Source: Aquiflexum lacus (GTDB taxonomy: Bacteria; Bacteroidota; Bacteroidia; Cytophagales; Cyclobacteriaceae). Taken from it: a stretch of DNA of 64,000 nt. Where the stretch lies: assembly GCF_015476655.1 (NCBI RefSeq), contig NZ_JABFHF010000007.1, positions 124,001 to 188,000 on the forward strand, written 5' to 3'. The notes beneath the pieces were generated by a model. It was given only the letters and a program-made list of their open reading frames with translations. It had not been told where the DNA came from and made no database searches. The position numbers were made by a program, and so were the translations under genes. Below, in pieces: positions 48,365 to 57,887 of this stretch; position 1 is the stretch's first letter, and every line of letters begins with the position of its first letter.

Positions 48365-48560
48365 GGCTTCCAAAAATATTCTTGTTACCATTTCTACCTG
48401 TTTTTTAACATAATGTTGCTATAGTCATCCCTTGATAAACATAAATAAAATAATCTATTTTAATCAATAGGCTTAAATAATTGTTCTGATTTATATTAAA
48501 ATGCTAATATAATAGATTGAATTTTACATATTTTTTGTCAAAAATACCCTGTTTACGGGA

Positions 48561-48591
48561 TTGTTTAAAGAGTTTCTAGTTGTTAAATTTG
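48561..48591 (+). promoter_or_regulatory. Probable Bacteroidota-type promoter
   Basis: TTG (48561-48563), 20 bases, then TAAATTTG (48584-48591). Spacing is one base longer than ideal. It would drive the zinc-ribbon gene at 48634. Confidence 0.5.
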
Positions 48592-48633
48592 GTAAGTCCT
48601 AAATAATTCGCAGATTTTTAAATTTTCGCTTTT

Positions 48634-49023
48634 ATGTACATCGAAAGAAAACATTGTGAATACTGTGGCAAGATGGTTCATGGTAGATCTGATAAGAAAT
48701 TTTGTGATGATTACTGTAGGAGTAGTTTTAATAATGAAAGAAGGGTAGTCGATTCCAAAGAGATGAGAAATATCATCAACACCTTAAAATTGAACCGAAA
48801 TATCCTCGAGAGCATTGTTGCCGGTGGAATTGAAAAAGTCAGGGTTCCTAAGGAAAAGCTAGCTCGATTGGGCTATAATTTTAAATACCACACGCAAACC
48901 AATACCAATTGGAAAGGAAACTCTTATACTTATTGTTTTGATTATGGTTTCCTGCGATTGGAAAATGATTGGTTATTAGTATTTAGGGTAATCAAAGACC
49001 TAAATTTTGATGATGAAGATTAA
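48634..49023 (+). CDS. Small zinc-ribbon-like protein of unknown function
   Basis: A 129-residue cytosolic protein. Cysteines at 8, 11, 24 and 28 (CEYC ... FCDDYC) form a probable zinc ribbon near the N-terminus, followed by an alpha/beta part with an aromatic, hydrophilic C-terminal half (FDYGFLRLENDWLLVFRVIK). I do not recognise a functional family. It is followed 96 bases later by an EcsC-family gene on the same strand, and a probable promoter lies 43 bases before the ATG. Confidence 0.75.
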   Translation: MYIERKHCEYCGKMVHGRSDKKFCDDYCRSSFNNERRVVDSKEMRNIINTLKLNRNILESIVAGGIEKVRVPKEKLARLGYNFKYHTQTNTNWKGNSYTYCFDYGFLRLENDWLLVFRVIKDLNFDDED

Positions 49024-49119
49024 TGAATGGAGTTTTTTATGTCAAAATTTTGTTCAGTAATTAATGTAGCGTACAGCGAATAGTATAATGTAATTTACAT
49101 TGATTTCTGATACAGATAT

Positions 49120-49869
49120 ATGCCTTCTCCAAGATTACAAGTTACTGATTTATATGAAGAAATTGCATTTGCGGAACTCACCGCATGGTTGTTTAAAACC
49201 AAGCAAAGACCTTCCATATTTAATAAACTTACGAAAAGTACCCAAAATGGTATCAATAATCTGATTCCTGAAAAAATCCATAAAGTAATTACCTACGCCA
49301 TAAAAAAAATGGTAAAAGGAGTTTTATTTGGAACCAAATTTATAACCCCTCAGCCATTAATTGAAAATAGATTGGAATTGCGGGAGTTTAAAGTCAAAAA
49401 AATCATTAAGATTTATAAAAACTCAGCATCTGCTGAAGGTGCAATTACCGGCGCAGGTGGGATTTTGATGGGGTTCGCGGATTTCCCGGCTTTTTTGACC
49501 ATAAAAATGAAAATGCTTTTTGAAATAGCAGCAGCTTATGGATATGATGTCAAAAAATTAGATGAAAGGCTGTTTTTATTGCACATCTTCAAATTGACTT
49601 TTTCAAGTCAGGAAACCAGAAAAAAGACCCTAGCAATCATTGAAAATTGGGATGAGTATATCAAGACTATTCCTGCTGATATAGAACAGTTTGATTGGAG
49701 GGAATTTCAATTAGAATATCGGGATTATATGGATTTGGCGAAACTAGCCCAATTGATCCCAATCATTGGCGCGGGAGTTGGGGCAATTGCAAATTATAAT
49801 CTTGCAAATAAACTTGGGAATATAGCAATGCAATGTTATAGGTTAAGATATTTTGATTGGGATATATGA
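49120..49869 (+). CDS. EcsC-family protein
   Basis: A 249-residue protein carrying the EcsC signature: a glycine-rich amphipathic segment AEGAITGAGGILMGFADFPA, then LTIKMKMLFEIAAAYGYDVK, and near the end IPIIGAGVGAIANYNLANKL. EcsC proteins are membrane-associated and linked to secretion or ABC-transporter function in Firmicutes, but their biochemical role is not established. The upstream region encodes a small zinc-ribbon protein on the same strand. Confidence 0.85.
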   Translation: MPSPRLQVTDLYEEIAFAELTAWLFKTKQRPSIFNKLTKSTQNGINNLIPEKIHKVITYAIKKMVKGVLFGTKFITPQPLIENRLELREFKVKKIIKIYKNSASAEGAITGAGGILMGFADFPAFLTIKMKMLFEIAAAYGYDVKKLDERLFLLHIFKLTFSSQETRKKTLAIIENWDEYIKTIPADIEQFDWREFQLEYRDYMDLAKLAQLIPIIGAGVGAIANYNLANKLGNIAMQCYRLRYFDWDI

Positions 49870-50342
49870 TATCAGCTTATATACAATTAGCTATCGGTTT
49901 TCGAAAAATGGTTGGAATCCCGACCGGTTCCTTGGGACGAAGTCTGAAATACCCTGTAATTCAAGATGCTTCCTGACAATGTTTATATTTTGTTATATAC
50001 TTAAATAATTGGGATATACATATTGGGATATTCGGAATTTGATTATTATTGGATACGCATTCAGAGCTATCACCCATTTTCTATCATAATTTTTATTAAG
50101 CATTAAGAATTCCTAAGTAATAAAACATTCTTAAAGTTTTTGTAAAATTGTGGGTTGCATTAGTATAGAATGAAAATTATCGGCCAAGATTTTGCTTTTA
50201 AGTTTATTTGATCCAAAAGCTAAAGACCGTAATAAAATAATGGGGATTTTAATTTTTTCAAAAAAAGAAAATTAAAATCTTTATTATCATTAAATAAATA
50301 TTTACTTTTGCATAATAAAAAATGTACTTTATTTAAATAAAA
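49870..50342. other. AT-rich intergenic region with hairpin and -7 element
   Basis: About 470 bases. A perfect 12-bp stem (GATTTTAATTTT at 50245-50256 with its complement at 50268-50279) lies before a TACTTTTG at 50303-50310, an exact TAnnTTTG -7 box 32 bases before the next ATG. The -33 box is weak. No gene is visible. Confidence 0.5.
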
Positions 50343-50972
50343 ATGTATATAATAGTTAAAAATTCAAGATTATCTCTTCTCGCATTTATTGTATTGATTG
50401 TTTTTTCTGTTGTATCTTACTCTTGTATCAAGGAAGAAGATCCAAAAGCTGTGGTAATTGGAGAGCCTTTTGAAGGTGGAGTTGTAGGTCATATTTTCGA
50501 ACCGGGGGATCCTGGATTTGTTGATGGAGAGACCCATGGTATCATCATTGCACCAGTTGAACAGGTTTTCGAAGCTCAATGGGGATGTCAAGGAACAGAA
50601 GTAACAGGTACTTCTACTGAAGTAGGTTTCGGAAGAATTAATACTGAAAAAGTACTGGCCTTCCATGATGCTTTGCCCAATTTTTACACTAATCCTACCC
50701 AGTGTCACCCAGACAATGATGGAACAGTAGCAGCTAGACTTACCATTGGGTTTGAAAATGGAGGTTTTAATGATTGGTTCATGCCAAGTTTGAAAGAAAT
50801 GGATTTCCTTTATCAAAACAGGGATAAAATAGGAGGGTTTTCAACTGTAGAATATTGGAGTTCATGTGAGTCCAATGCCGTGAATGCTTGTGTGATGTCC
50901 TTTATCACCGGAGAGCAGCTTTCAAGACCAAAAAGTGAACTTAGAAGAGTTAGGGTAATCAGATTCTTTTAA
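50343..50972 (+). CDS. DUF1566-like lipoprotein
   Basis: A 209-residue lipoprotein (lipobox VSYSC). The mature part resembles DUF1566/Lcl C-terminal domains: GEPFEGGVVGHIF near the start, DWFMPSLKEMDFLYQNRDKI, then YWSSCES and a closing RRVRVIRFF. Such domains occur in secreted and surface proteins of Bacteroidota and are thought to be C-type-lectin-related folds. No enzymatic residues are evident. A -7 promoter box lies at 50303-50310 and a bidirectional terminator follows. Confidence 0.82.
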   Translation: MYIIVKNSRLSLLAFIVLIVFSVVSYSCIKEEDPKAVVIGEPFEGGVVGHIFEPGDPGFVDGETHGIIIAPVEQVFEAQWGCQGTEVTGTSTEVGFGRINTEKVLAFHDALPNFYTNPTQCHPDNDGTVAARLTIGFENGGFNDWFMPSLKEMDFLYQNRDKIGGFSTVEYWSSCESNAVNACVMSFITGEQLSRPKSELRRVRVIRFF

Positions 50973-50986
50973 AGTTTTATTATAAA

Positions 50987-51030
50987 AACAAAAGCGGGTC
51001 ATGAATAGATTTTCATGGCCCGCTTTTGTT
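50987..51030. terminator. Bidirectional terminator between convergent genes
   Basis: AACAAAAGCGGGTCATGAA pairs with 51012-51030 over 19 positions (one G-T) with a 6-base loop, A-rich on one side and T-rich on the other. It serves both the DUF1566-like gene and the convergent DUF1080 gene. Confidence 0.88.
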
Positions 51031-51033
51031 TTG

Positions 51034-51801
51034 CTAAAAATCTGTCCCCTTATTGCCCAATTCCAAATCTTGAATCCAGACATTACGATACAGGACATTA
51101 TATCCCTCAGCCTGTAATTTAATTCCTCCCGGACGGTCGGTAATACCTTTTCCGCCATCATTTCCACCATCCTGACCTGAATTTGGACCACCCCAAACTT
51201 GTTGGATTGACTTGTCTTCATGGATTTTGGTTCCATTAAAATAAATTGTCACGCGCGCTTTTTCGGTCAATTTTCCACCTTCAAATCTGGCAGCCTTAAA
51301 TAGGATGTCATAAGCATTCCATTTCCCAACGCCATTATATGCTTCCTCTGATGGTAGGTGTTCATTGATAATAGCAGCCATTCCATGAAGTCCATAATCT
51401 CCATCAAGGATCTGAATTTCATATCTGTTTTGTAAATAGACACCTGAGTTTCCCCCTTCTTCCTGAACCAAAAATTCAACATGTAACCTGAAATCTCTAA
51501 ATTCTTCTTTGGTTACAATATCTGCAGCTCCATAGAGACCACCTGCAGCGGCGGGATCGTTGCTGTTCATAGCCGTACCTTTGTCTACAGGATCTTTTAC
51601 TATTTGCCATTTGATAGGTAGTTGGGCTTTAAGTCTTGGGCCTTCCCAATAAGTCCAATTATTTTCCAGCATTTTTTTACTACCATCGAAAAGCATTTTG
51701 GCATTTTTGGGTTTTTTGGTCCCCACACCAACTTGGGAAAAAGATAAGTAAGGAATTGCCAATAGAATAAGGGTCAATAACGATTTCAATGAATTGTTCA
51801 T
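51034..51801 (-). CDS. DUF1080 (3-keto-disaccharide hydrolase-like) secreted protein
   Basis: A 255-residue protein with a signal peptide to LSFSQ and a single DUF1080 concanavalin-type sandwich: MLFDGSKKM near the start, FRDFRLHVEFLVQEEGGNSG, VYLQNRYEIQILD, GKWNAYDILFKAARFEGGK, PGGIKLQAEGYNVLYRNVWI. Some members hydrolyse 3-keto-glycosides, and many are uncharacterised. The gene is alone, so no substrate can be assigned. It lies between a bidirectional terminator and a divergent DUF1684 gene. Confidence 0.88.
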   Translation of the reverse strand: MNNSLKSLLTLILLAIPYLSFSQVGVGTKKPKNAKMLFDGSKKMLENNWTYWEGPRLKAQLPIKWQIVKDPVDKGTAMNSNDPAAAGGLYGAADIVTKEEFRDFRLHVEFLVQEEGGNSGVYLQNRYEIQILDGDYGLHGMAAIINEHLPSEEAYNGVGKWNAYDILFKAARFEGGKLTEKARVTIYFNGTKIHEDKSIQQVWGGPNSGQDGGNDGGKGITDRPGGIKLQAEGYNVLYRNVWIQDLELGNKGTDF

Positions 51802-51927
51802 GGTTTTTGATTTTGGGTTTGATTCATCAATTTAGTCAGGATTTTTCAGATATGTTGATAGTTTCAATCCTAAAAATTATAAACAAAAGATCTTTATCTT
51901 GCTTTTTAATTCCAACCCTGTCTGTTT

Positions 51928-52842
51928 ATGAAAAAAATTGAGTCAGTCGCTTTCGTTTTACCATTCCTAATTGCCTTATGTTTCTGCCAAAACCCAGAAA
52001 AATCCATCGAATTTACTTTTGAGGAACATCAGTATGACGTTGAGGATTGGTATGCAAAAAGGGTAGCCTCTTTAAAAGCAGAAGAAGGATGGCTAAATTT
52101 AACTGGTCTATATTGGTTGGAAGAAGGAGAGAATACATTCGGTTCAGATCCTAAATCTGATTTACAACTTGAATCAGAGCTGTTCCCCACTTCTTTGGGG
52201 ATTTTTGAATTGGAAGATGGTAAGGTCTTTTTTACTCCCAAAACAGGTGGTATAAAAACCCAAGATATAGAATTGGAAGAAAGAACCTTGATTTTTGATT
52301 CTAAAAATAATAAGGAGCCTTACAAAATTGCCTATCAAAGCCTGAAATGGAATGTCATCAAAAGATTGGATGCTTATGGTGTGCGACTTAGGGATTTGGA
52401 AGCCACCGAAGTTACCGAGTTTGAAGGGATTGAAAGATATCCGGTTTCTTTGGAATGGCGATTTGAGGCAAAATATATTCCATATGAACCTGTTAAGGAG
52501 ATAGCCATTACCAATGTTTTGGGTCAAACAAGTCAAAATCCCTGTCCGGGTTATGTGGAGTTTCAAAAAGGTGGTAAGAGTTATAGGATAGATGCATTGG
52601 ACGAAGGGGATGAGTTGTATTTGATTTTTGCAGATGAGACGAGTGGGGGAGAGACTTATGGCGGCGGAAGGTACATCTATGTCAAAAAACCAGAACCTAA
52701 TGGAACCACTATTTTGGATTTTAACAAAGCCTATAATCCCCCTTGTGTGTTTACCCCACATGCAACCTGCCCATTACCGCCAAGACAGAATATACTTGAT
52801 TTGGCGATTAATGCAGGGGAGAAGAATTATGGGGAGCACTGA
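51928..52842 (+). CDS. DUF1684 family lipoprotein
   Basis: A 304-residue protein, probably a lipoprotein (ALCFC). The DUF1684 fold covers about 40-300: WYAKRVASLKAEEGWLNLTG, LYWLEEGENTFGSD, YGVRLRD, GGGRYIYVKKP, and a C-terminal YNPPCVFTPHATCPLPPRQN. The function of the family is unknown. The gene is followed by a long AGANNNN heptamer tract on its coding strand, beginning 67 bases after the stop codon. Confidence 0.87.
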   Translation: MKKIESVAFVLPFLIALCFCQNPEKSIEFTFEEHQYDVEDWYAKRVASLKAEEGWLNLTGLYWLEEGENTFGSDPKSDLQLESELFPTSLGIFELEDGKVFFTPKTGGIKTQDIELEERTLIFDSKNNKEPYKIAYQSLKWNVIKRLDAYGVRLRDLEATEVTEFEGIERYPVSLEWRFEAKYIPYEPVKEIAITNVLGQTSQNPCPGYVEFQKGGKSYRIDALDEGDELYLIFADETSGGETYGGGRYIYVKKPEPNGTTILDFNKAYNPPCVFTPHATCPLPPRQNILDLAINAGEKNYGEH

Positions 52843-52909
52843 AATTAAAGGATGAAGGATGAATTATAAAGGATGAGCTTGGTTTGACTAAATCAAGGTG
52901 TTGAAATAA

Positions 52910-53014
52910 AGTACCATGAACAATGTACCAAGAACCAAAAAGCGAGAACCAAGATTCAAGAGCCAAGAATAAAGATGCGAGAACCGAGAAGCGAGATACG
53001 AGAGTCAAGAGGAA
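52910..53014 (+). repeat. Degenerate heptamer repeat (AGANNNN), 15 units
   Basis: Fifteen consecutive 7-base units in one register. From 52931 onward 11 of 12 begin exactly AGA (for example AGAACCA, AGATTCA, AGAGCCA, AGATGCG, AGAACCG, AGATACG, AGAGTCA), while the other four bases vary, usually with C and a purine at the end. Confidence 0.85.
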
Positions 53015-53080
53015 CCAAGATTTAGAAACATTAAAGTAACATTTTATTCTGGCTTCTAATCAAAAAAAAATAGTCAAAAA

Positions 53081-53212
53081 ATGAAAAAACAGCATCTCCC
53101 GACCAAACTTTGTCCTGTATGTAACCGCCCTTTTGCTTGGAGGAAAAAGTGGGAAAAGAACTGGGAAAATGTCAAATACTGCTCTAAGAAATGTTCAGGA
53201 AAAAATCCCTGA
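53081..53212 (+). CDS. DUF2256 family small zinc-binding protein
   Basis: A 43-residue protein. The two CxxC-type pairs C11/C14 (CPVC) and C34/C38 (CSKKC) flank a conserved basic aromatic stretch [19 protein letters not shown], the signature of DUF2256. It is predicted to be a tiny zinc ribbon of unknown role. The ATG at 53081 follows an A-rich leader. Its last three codons and the stop form part of a long terminator hairpin. Confidence 0.85.
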   Translation: MKKQHLPTKLCPVCNRPFAWRKKWEKNWENVKYCSKKCSGKNP

Positions 53213-53257
53213 GTAGCCTGCTTGGAGATTCTCCAAGCAGGCTACTCAGGGATTTTT
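53201..53257. terminator. Long perfect bidirectional terminator
   Basis: A perfect 27-bp stem (53201-53227 with 53231-53257) with a 3-base loop ATT, A5 at one end and T5 at the other. It overlaps the 3' end of the DUF2256 gene and stops two bases short of the stop codon of the convergent protease gene, so it probably terminates both. Confidence 0.92.
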
Positions 53258-53259
53258 AA

Positions 53260-55725
53260 TCAATATTCAAAATCGCAAATTAAATCGGTAGTGCCGATGG
53301 GCGCGCCATCGGGGATAGCCAACTCTGCAGGGATGCTGAATTCTTCTTTTTGGTTGAGGAAGGTATTGATTTTATCGGCCAAGTATCTATTGAAATCTTC
53401 GTTGGTTGCTTTTGCTTGAAGGGATTTGGAAGCTTCGGTTTTATTTTTTGAATCTTTGTTCCAATACAAATAGGCAATTTCCCTGAGTTTATTTCTGCTG
53501 ATGGCCTTGACAGAGGCAGTCGCCCTAGGATCTTTGGACAGGTTGATCAAATAGTCCGTCATCTTGTTCTGTATCATCAGATTGATTTCTCCCTGATAGG
53601 TCCCGTCAAAATCACTTCCAAATACCTGCTTGGTTGTCTTGTCCAAAACCTCTGTAAAAGATGGCAATGCATTGTCAAATAACTTTTGTTGGTGCAACCT
53701 GTTTGCCCTTCCTGCTTCAAACATGAACCCGAAAGTCATGTCAACAATATTTTCTCCGGGAGCCAAAGGATCAAAATTCAATCCGTTCCTTGATGGGAAT
53801 GTCTCCCTGTTTCGGGAATAACCCATGGGACGGGGTGGAAGTCTGTCGATGATTTGATTGGGGACTGCCAATTGGTTGGGATGAATCGTGAATAGCAGGG
53901 CATCCAAAGCGCCATTTTGCTTTGAAGCTTCCAATCTGGATTGGAATCTTTGGTTGTCACCTTTTATCTTATAAGTGTAATCCAAGCCTCCCAAAAGCTT
54001 GCTTGTCGCTTCTATCTGATACCTGTGCATCAAGAACAAAGGTACAAGCACTTCTTCCATCAAGGCCTCCGGTTGGTTGTCATCAATGGCGTTCAACCCA
54101 AAAGTATCAAGCTTTTTGCCGCGCATTTCCAACATCCTCATCAATTCAGCAGAAGCAGACTCGCCATTGTCCCAAAGATGGGAGGTAGGATGGCTACCAC
54201 TTGGATGTCTGGAATCTGTATCTGAAATAAATGTGTGGCCTGCTGCATAGGTGTCTTCAAGCAGGTTATTTAAGTGGCTTTCCTCAGTTTCACCTTCAGG
54301 AACAGGCTCATAACCATACCGGATAGCCCATTTATCCCAATCACCGATTTTATCATCATAGGCATCGCTGAGGTCGATATTTCCAGCGGCATCCATTTTG
54401 ATTAAGGGGTATGGATAATCCATAACGGAAGCCCTATTGGTAGGAGACGAGGCATAAGCATGTGCCAAGCCAATGGTATGACCAATCTCATGGGCAGAAA
54501 GCTGTCGCAGTCTGGCCAAAGCCAATTCAAGCATTTCAGGGTTTTTGGGTTTGCCATCTTCAAAGGGTTGCAATAAACCCTGCGCTATCAGATAATCCTG
54601 ACGGACTCGTAAGGAACCAAGAGAAACATGTCCTTTCATAATTTCCCCTGTTCGGGGATCCCTTACAGATGAACCATAAGACCAACCCCTTGTTGAGCGG
54701 TGTACCCATTGGATGACGTTGTACCTCACATCCATGGGGTCCATGTCTTCAGGAGCCAATTCTACCCTATACGCATTTTTGAATCCTGCAGCTTCAAAGG
54801 CTTCCGCCCACCAATTTCCTCCCTCCAACAATGCGGAACGTACCGGTTCGGGAGTTCCCCTGTCAAGGTAATACACGATGGGTTTGATCGGTTCTGAAAC
54901 TGCCGCTTTGGGGTCTTTCTTTTCCAGTCTATGTCTTGAGATGAATTTCTTTTCCATTGGCCCACCTATTGGAGAAGTGAAGTCCATGTAGCTGATATTG
55001 AAATATCCGGCCCTTGGGTCAAATTCCCTTGGTTGGTAATCATCATCAGGAAGCTCTATAAAAGAATGTCTTTGTCTCACTGTAACTGATTCCGGAGAAG
55101 GAGTAACCGACCGGATATAACCTCCTGTTGGCGTACCGGTCACAGTCACAATTGCCTCTACTTCGGTATTTTTCGGAAAATTTTTGGTCATAGGGTAATG
55201 CAATGCACTTCTACTAGGTTCGGGTTTGTAGGTTCCCTGCTTGGCTCTTCCAAGGGTTTCGACGACCATGTGGGCATCCTGCATGTAGAATGTGGTGGCA
55301 TCAATCAGGTGTTTTCCTCCTTCTGTACTGCTGATTTCAAATCCCCAAAGCACAGATTCCGCAAAGGCATCCTGAACTGATTTGACCTCAGCTGGATTGT
55401 CACTATAAGCCCTAAAGTCATAATTCTTATGCACCAACAATAATTTATTGCCTGCTTTTCGGAACTCAACGATTCTGGTTCTGCCAAGTTGACCACGATC
55501 AAGGCCAATGTCATTGGATCCTATACCTGCCGGCATGGAATTGACATAGAGGAATTCATGGTTGAGTTTATCTATTTCCAGGTAAATCTTCCCCTTTTCT
55601 TCATCGGTGTAGAAAGTAATGAACCCTTCTTTCTTGGACAGCTTACTTTTATCAATACTTTGGGAAAAAGCCGGGATGATGGAATAAAATCCAAGACAAA
55701 AGAGCAATAGTAATGTTTTTTTCAT
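53260..55725 (-). CDS. Zinc-dependent metalloprotease (DUF5117/DUF4953 type)
   Basis: An 821-residue exported protein (signal peptide to PAFSQ). A DUF5118/DUF5117-like N-terminal region (about 30-230) is followed by a metzincin-like catalytic domain with HEIGHTIGLAH starting at H412 (zinc ligands H412, H416 and H422, base E413) and a Met-turn-like SVMDYP. A DUF4953-like C-terminal region completes it. It should hydrolyse proteins in the periplasm or outside the cell; substrates are unknown. It is 62 bases downstream of the HhH outer-membrane protein gene on the same strand. Confidence 0.9.
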   Translation of the reverse strand: MKKTLLLLFCLGFYSIIPAFSQSIDKSKLSKKEGFITFYTDEEKGKIYLEIDKLNHEFLYVNSMPAGIGSNDIGLDRGQLGRTRIVEFRKAGNKLLLVHKNYDFRAYSDNPAEVKSVQDAFAESVLWGFEISSTEGGKHLIDATTFYMQDAHMVVETLGRAKQGTYKPEPSRSALHYPMTKNFPKNTEVEAIVTVTGTPTGGYIRSVTPSPESVTVRQRHSFIELPDDDYQPREFDPRAGYFNISYMDFTSPIGGPMEKKFISRHRLEKKDPKAAVSEPIKPIVYYLDRGTPEPVRSALLEGGNWWAEAFEAAGFKNAYRVELAPEDMDPMDVRYNVIQWVHRSTRGWSYGSSVRDPRTGEIMKGHVSLGSLRVRQDYLIAQGLLQPFEDGKPKNPEMLELALARLRQLSAHEIGHTIGLAHAYASSPTNRASVMDYPYPLIKMDAAGNIDLSDAYDDKIGDWDKWAIRYGYEPVPEGETEESHLNNLLEDTYAAGHTFISDTDSRHPSGSHPTSHLWDNGESASAELMRMLEMRGKKLDTFGLNAIDDNQPEALMEEVLVPLFLMHRYQIEATSKLLGGLDYTYKIKGDNQRFQSRLEASKQNGALDALLFTIHPNQLAVPNQIIDRLPPRPMGYSRNRETFPSRNGLNFDPLAPGENIVDMTFGFMFEAGRANRLHQQKLFDNALPSFTEVLDKTTKQVFGSDFDGTYQGEINLMIQNKMTDYLINLSKDPRATASVKAISRNKLREIAYLYWNKDSKNKTEASKSLQAKATNEDFNRYLADKINTFLNQKEEFSIPAELAIPDGAPIGTTDLICDFEY

Positions 55726-55787
55726 GATAGGTGGTTTTGTTTCGAAGTTAAAAAAAAGGTTCGACTTGGCTTTACCGATAATGGAAA

Positions 55788-57887
55788 TTATCTGTTGAAT
55801 TGGTACCTCAACTGGAAAACGGTTTCAGTTTGTCGAGAACCGTTGATTTGTTGTAGCCCCGTTCCGATGACTTCCCGATCTGTGTAGATGGTTCTTGAAA
55901 ATCTGGCCCAAACACTCAGTTTTGGACTCAGCCTGTATTGACCCAAAACATAATACCGCATCCCCTGACCGCTCAAAGCAGGAATGGAAAATTGCCAAAG
56001 CACATTCCTTTCATAGATAAATTGCCTGTTGTCCCAATCTTCGGTATCAAACAAGGCAACTCTCGAAGAGATTCTCCATCTCTGAAAATCCACATTCACA
56101 TCCTGACTGATGGCAAATCCGGTGGTTTTATTCCCATTGAAATTAAATGAACTGGCCATCACCCGGGATTTGATACTCCAATGCTTGTCAATACCATAAT
56201 CCAAGTTGAATACATAATTCCATCTATTCCCCTGACTGAGCAGATAGGAGGATTGAAAAGAGGGGTATTCACTGATGTTTCTGGCTTTGGATTCCTCTCT
56301 GATCTGGACAAATAGCAACAACTTTCTGGAAGGGGAGTAGGCAAACCGGGTCAACCATTCATGCCCCGAGGAAGGTGCATACATCCTGTACCGCAGCCAG
56401 GGAAACTTAAAATAATCATAGTAAAATGACCAGGTGTATTTTTGATTGGGCTTGAAGTTAAGACCAAAATATAGCCCATGCTCGTTAATGGGCCTGGTGC
56501 CTTCCGAGAATGCATTTCCATAGAAGCTATGAAAGTTTCTGTCAAACCTTCTCCAAAGCACCGAAAAACCCAGTTTGGGATGTAGGGAACTCATCATGCC
56601 CAGAATATTTCCTTTACCTCCACTTTTGGAAAAGGCAGATTCCCCAAAGAAAAAGTAATTTTGATAGTTGTAGGCAAAATAGAGGCTATGGACATGGTTC
56701 TCCTGTCCATAAAATTCAAATTGGTTATAGATTTGCGGGTTCCTGATAAAAGGTTGTCCGAATCTGGTGAAGAGTGAATTGACACCGAGTTGAAGGCTTC
56801 GGTTGGGACTGTTATAGTGGATATTCCCGCCCAAGTTGCTTTCCCGGATCCTGCTTTTGTTTGCAATTTCGGTTGGTGTCCGGTGAAGACCATTGCTTTG
56901 AAGTGAGGTGATGATGGCTTCTTCCCTTTCCAAGGTGTCGATTAGAATACTCAGATTCCCATCCCTTGGGGCATTTGATGCCATCAAGGTAATCTTTACC
57001 GGTCCAGCTTGATAAGTAGTGGAGACACCCCTGAAAAACCCAAATTCAAGCGCTGCCGTGTAGGGTCTGATACCTATGGAACTTCTTCGGACCGTGGTGA
57101 TGGTTTCTCCCCCTTTGCCCACAGCGAATCCGGCACCGTAAACCAAGCCCTGCCCAAATTGCATTTGGAAATCACCTATTGAAATGGCTTTCCATTTCCC
57201 TTGATTGTAAAGTGTGACATGGTAAGAGAAAAAGTTGAACCCATACCGTTTGGTAGCGGTATCCCAAATAAACTGTTCCCCCGGATCTTTGTCAATGGTA
57301 AATCCAAAGCTGAAATCTTTGCTGTGCTGTACCCGAAACCTTCCATATAGGTTGTTGGCGCCACCAAGGTACCTGCTGCTAAGCCTGCCGCCACTCAAGG
57401 TGTCAGGTGGTGTGAAGCCTCTTCTTGTCTCCCAAACTCTGCTGTGTCTAAAGATTAAATAGGCATCCCTTGATTCCATGATCCTTTGGGAAAGTGGTCC
57501 ATGGATTTTTTTACTGTCATCCAAAACCACAAAGGGCAACAATTGGAAAATCGTTTCCAGATCAAATTCGGGGATTGCCTGTAGTTCATATAAGGATAAT
57601 AGTTTGCCGAAATTATTCCTGTATTCCATAAAACTGTTGATCTGGATCGGGCTTAAAATGTAAATGGATTTCAGCTCCTCAGCATTGGTCTTATTGAGGT
57701 TGATGGGATTCAGAAAAACCTGGAGCAAACTCTCATACAGGTCTTCATAATTGTCGTCTGTTCGCTGGATTCCAAACAATTCCTCAACAAAGTTCTCCAA
57801 ATTGATTTCCCCTTTTCTATAGGTCTGGGCTTTTCCCGGAAAACAGAAAAAGATGACCAAAAAACTGATTGACAAAAGTATTTTCAT
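55788..57887 (-). CDS. Helix-hairpin-helix outer-membrane barrel protein
   Basis: A 699-residue protein with a signal peptide to GKAQ and helix-hairpin-helix (ComEA-like) motifs at about 55-115 (NPINLNKTNAEELKSIYIL; LLSLYELQAIPEFDLETI). It then has many alternating strands ending in QTETVFQLRYQFNR, typical of an outer-membrane barrel. The HhH part may bind DNA or protein; a DNA role is not shown. Its start overlaps the stop of the upstream PorV-like gene by four bases (ATGA), so the two are translationally coupled and probably work together. Confidence 0.82.
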   Translation of the reverse strand: MKILLSISFLVIFFCFPGKAQTYRKGEINLENFVEELFGIQRTDDNYEDLYESLLQVFLNPINLNKTNAEELKSIYILSPIQINSFMEYRNNFGKLLSLYELQAIPEFDLETIFQLLPFVVLDDSKKIHGPLSQRIMESRDAYLIFRHSRVWETRRGFTPPDTLSGGRLSSRYLGGANNLYGRFRVQHSKDFSFGFTIDKDPGEQFIWDTATKRYGFNFFSYHVTLYNQGKWKAISIGDFQMQFGQGLVYGAGFAVGKGGETITTVRRSSIGIRPYTAALEFGFFRGVSTTYQAGPVKITLMASNAPRDGNLSILIDTLEREEAIITSLQSNGLHRTPTEIANKSRIRESNLGGNIHYNSPNRSLQLGVNSLFTRFGQPFIRNPQIYNQFEFYGQENHVHSLYFAYNYQNYFFFGESAFSKSGGKGNILGMMSSLHPKLGFSVLWRRFDRNFHSFYGNAFSEGTRPINEHGLYFGLNFKPNQKYTWSFYYDYFKFPWLRYRMYAPSSGHEWLTRFAYSPSRKLLLFVQIREESKARNISEYPSFQSSYLLSQGNRWNYVFNLDYGIDKHWSIKSRVMASSFNFNGNKTTGFAISQDVNVDFQRWRISSRVALFDTEDWDNRQFIYERNVLWQFSIPALSGQGMRYYVLGQYRLSPKLSVWARFSRTIYTDREVIGTGLQQINGSRQTETVFQLRYQFNR

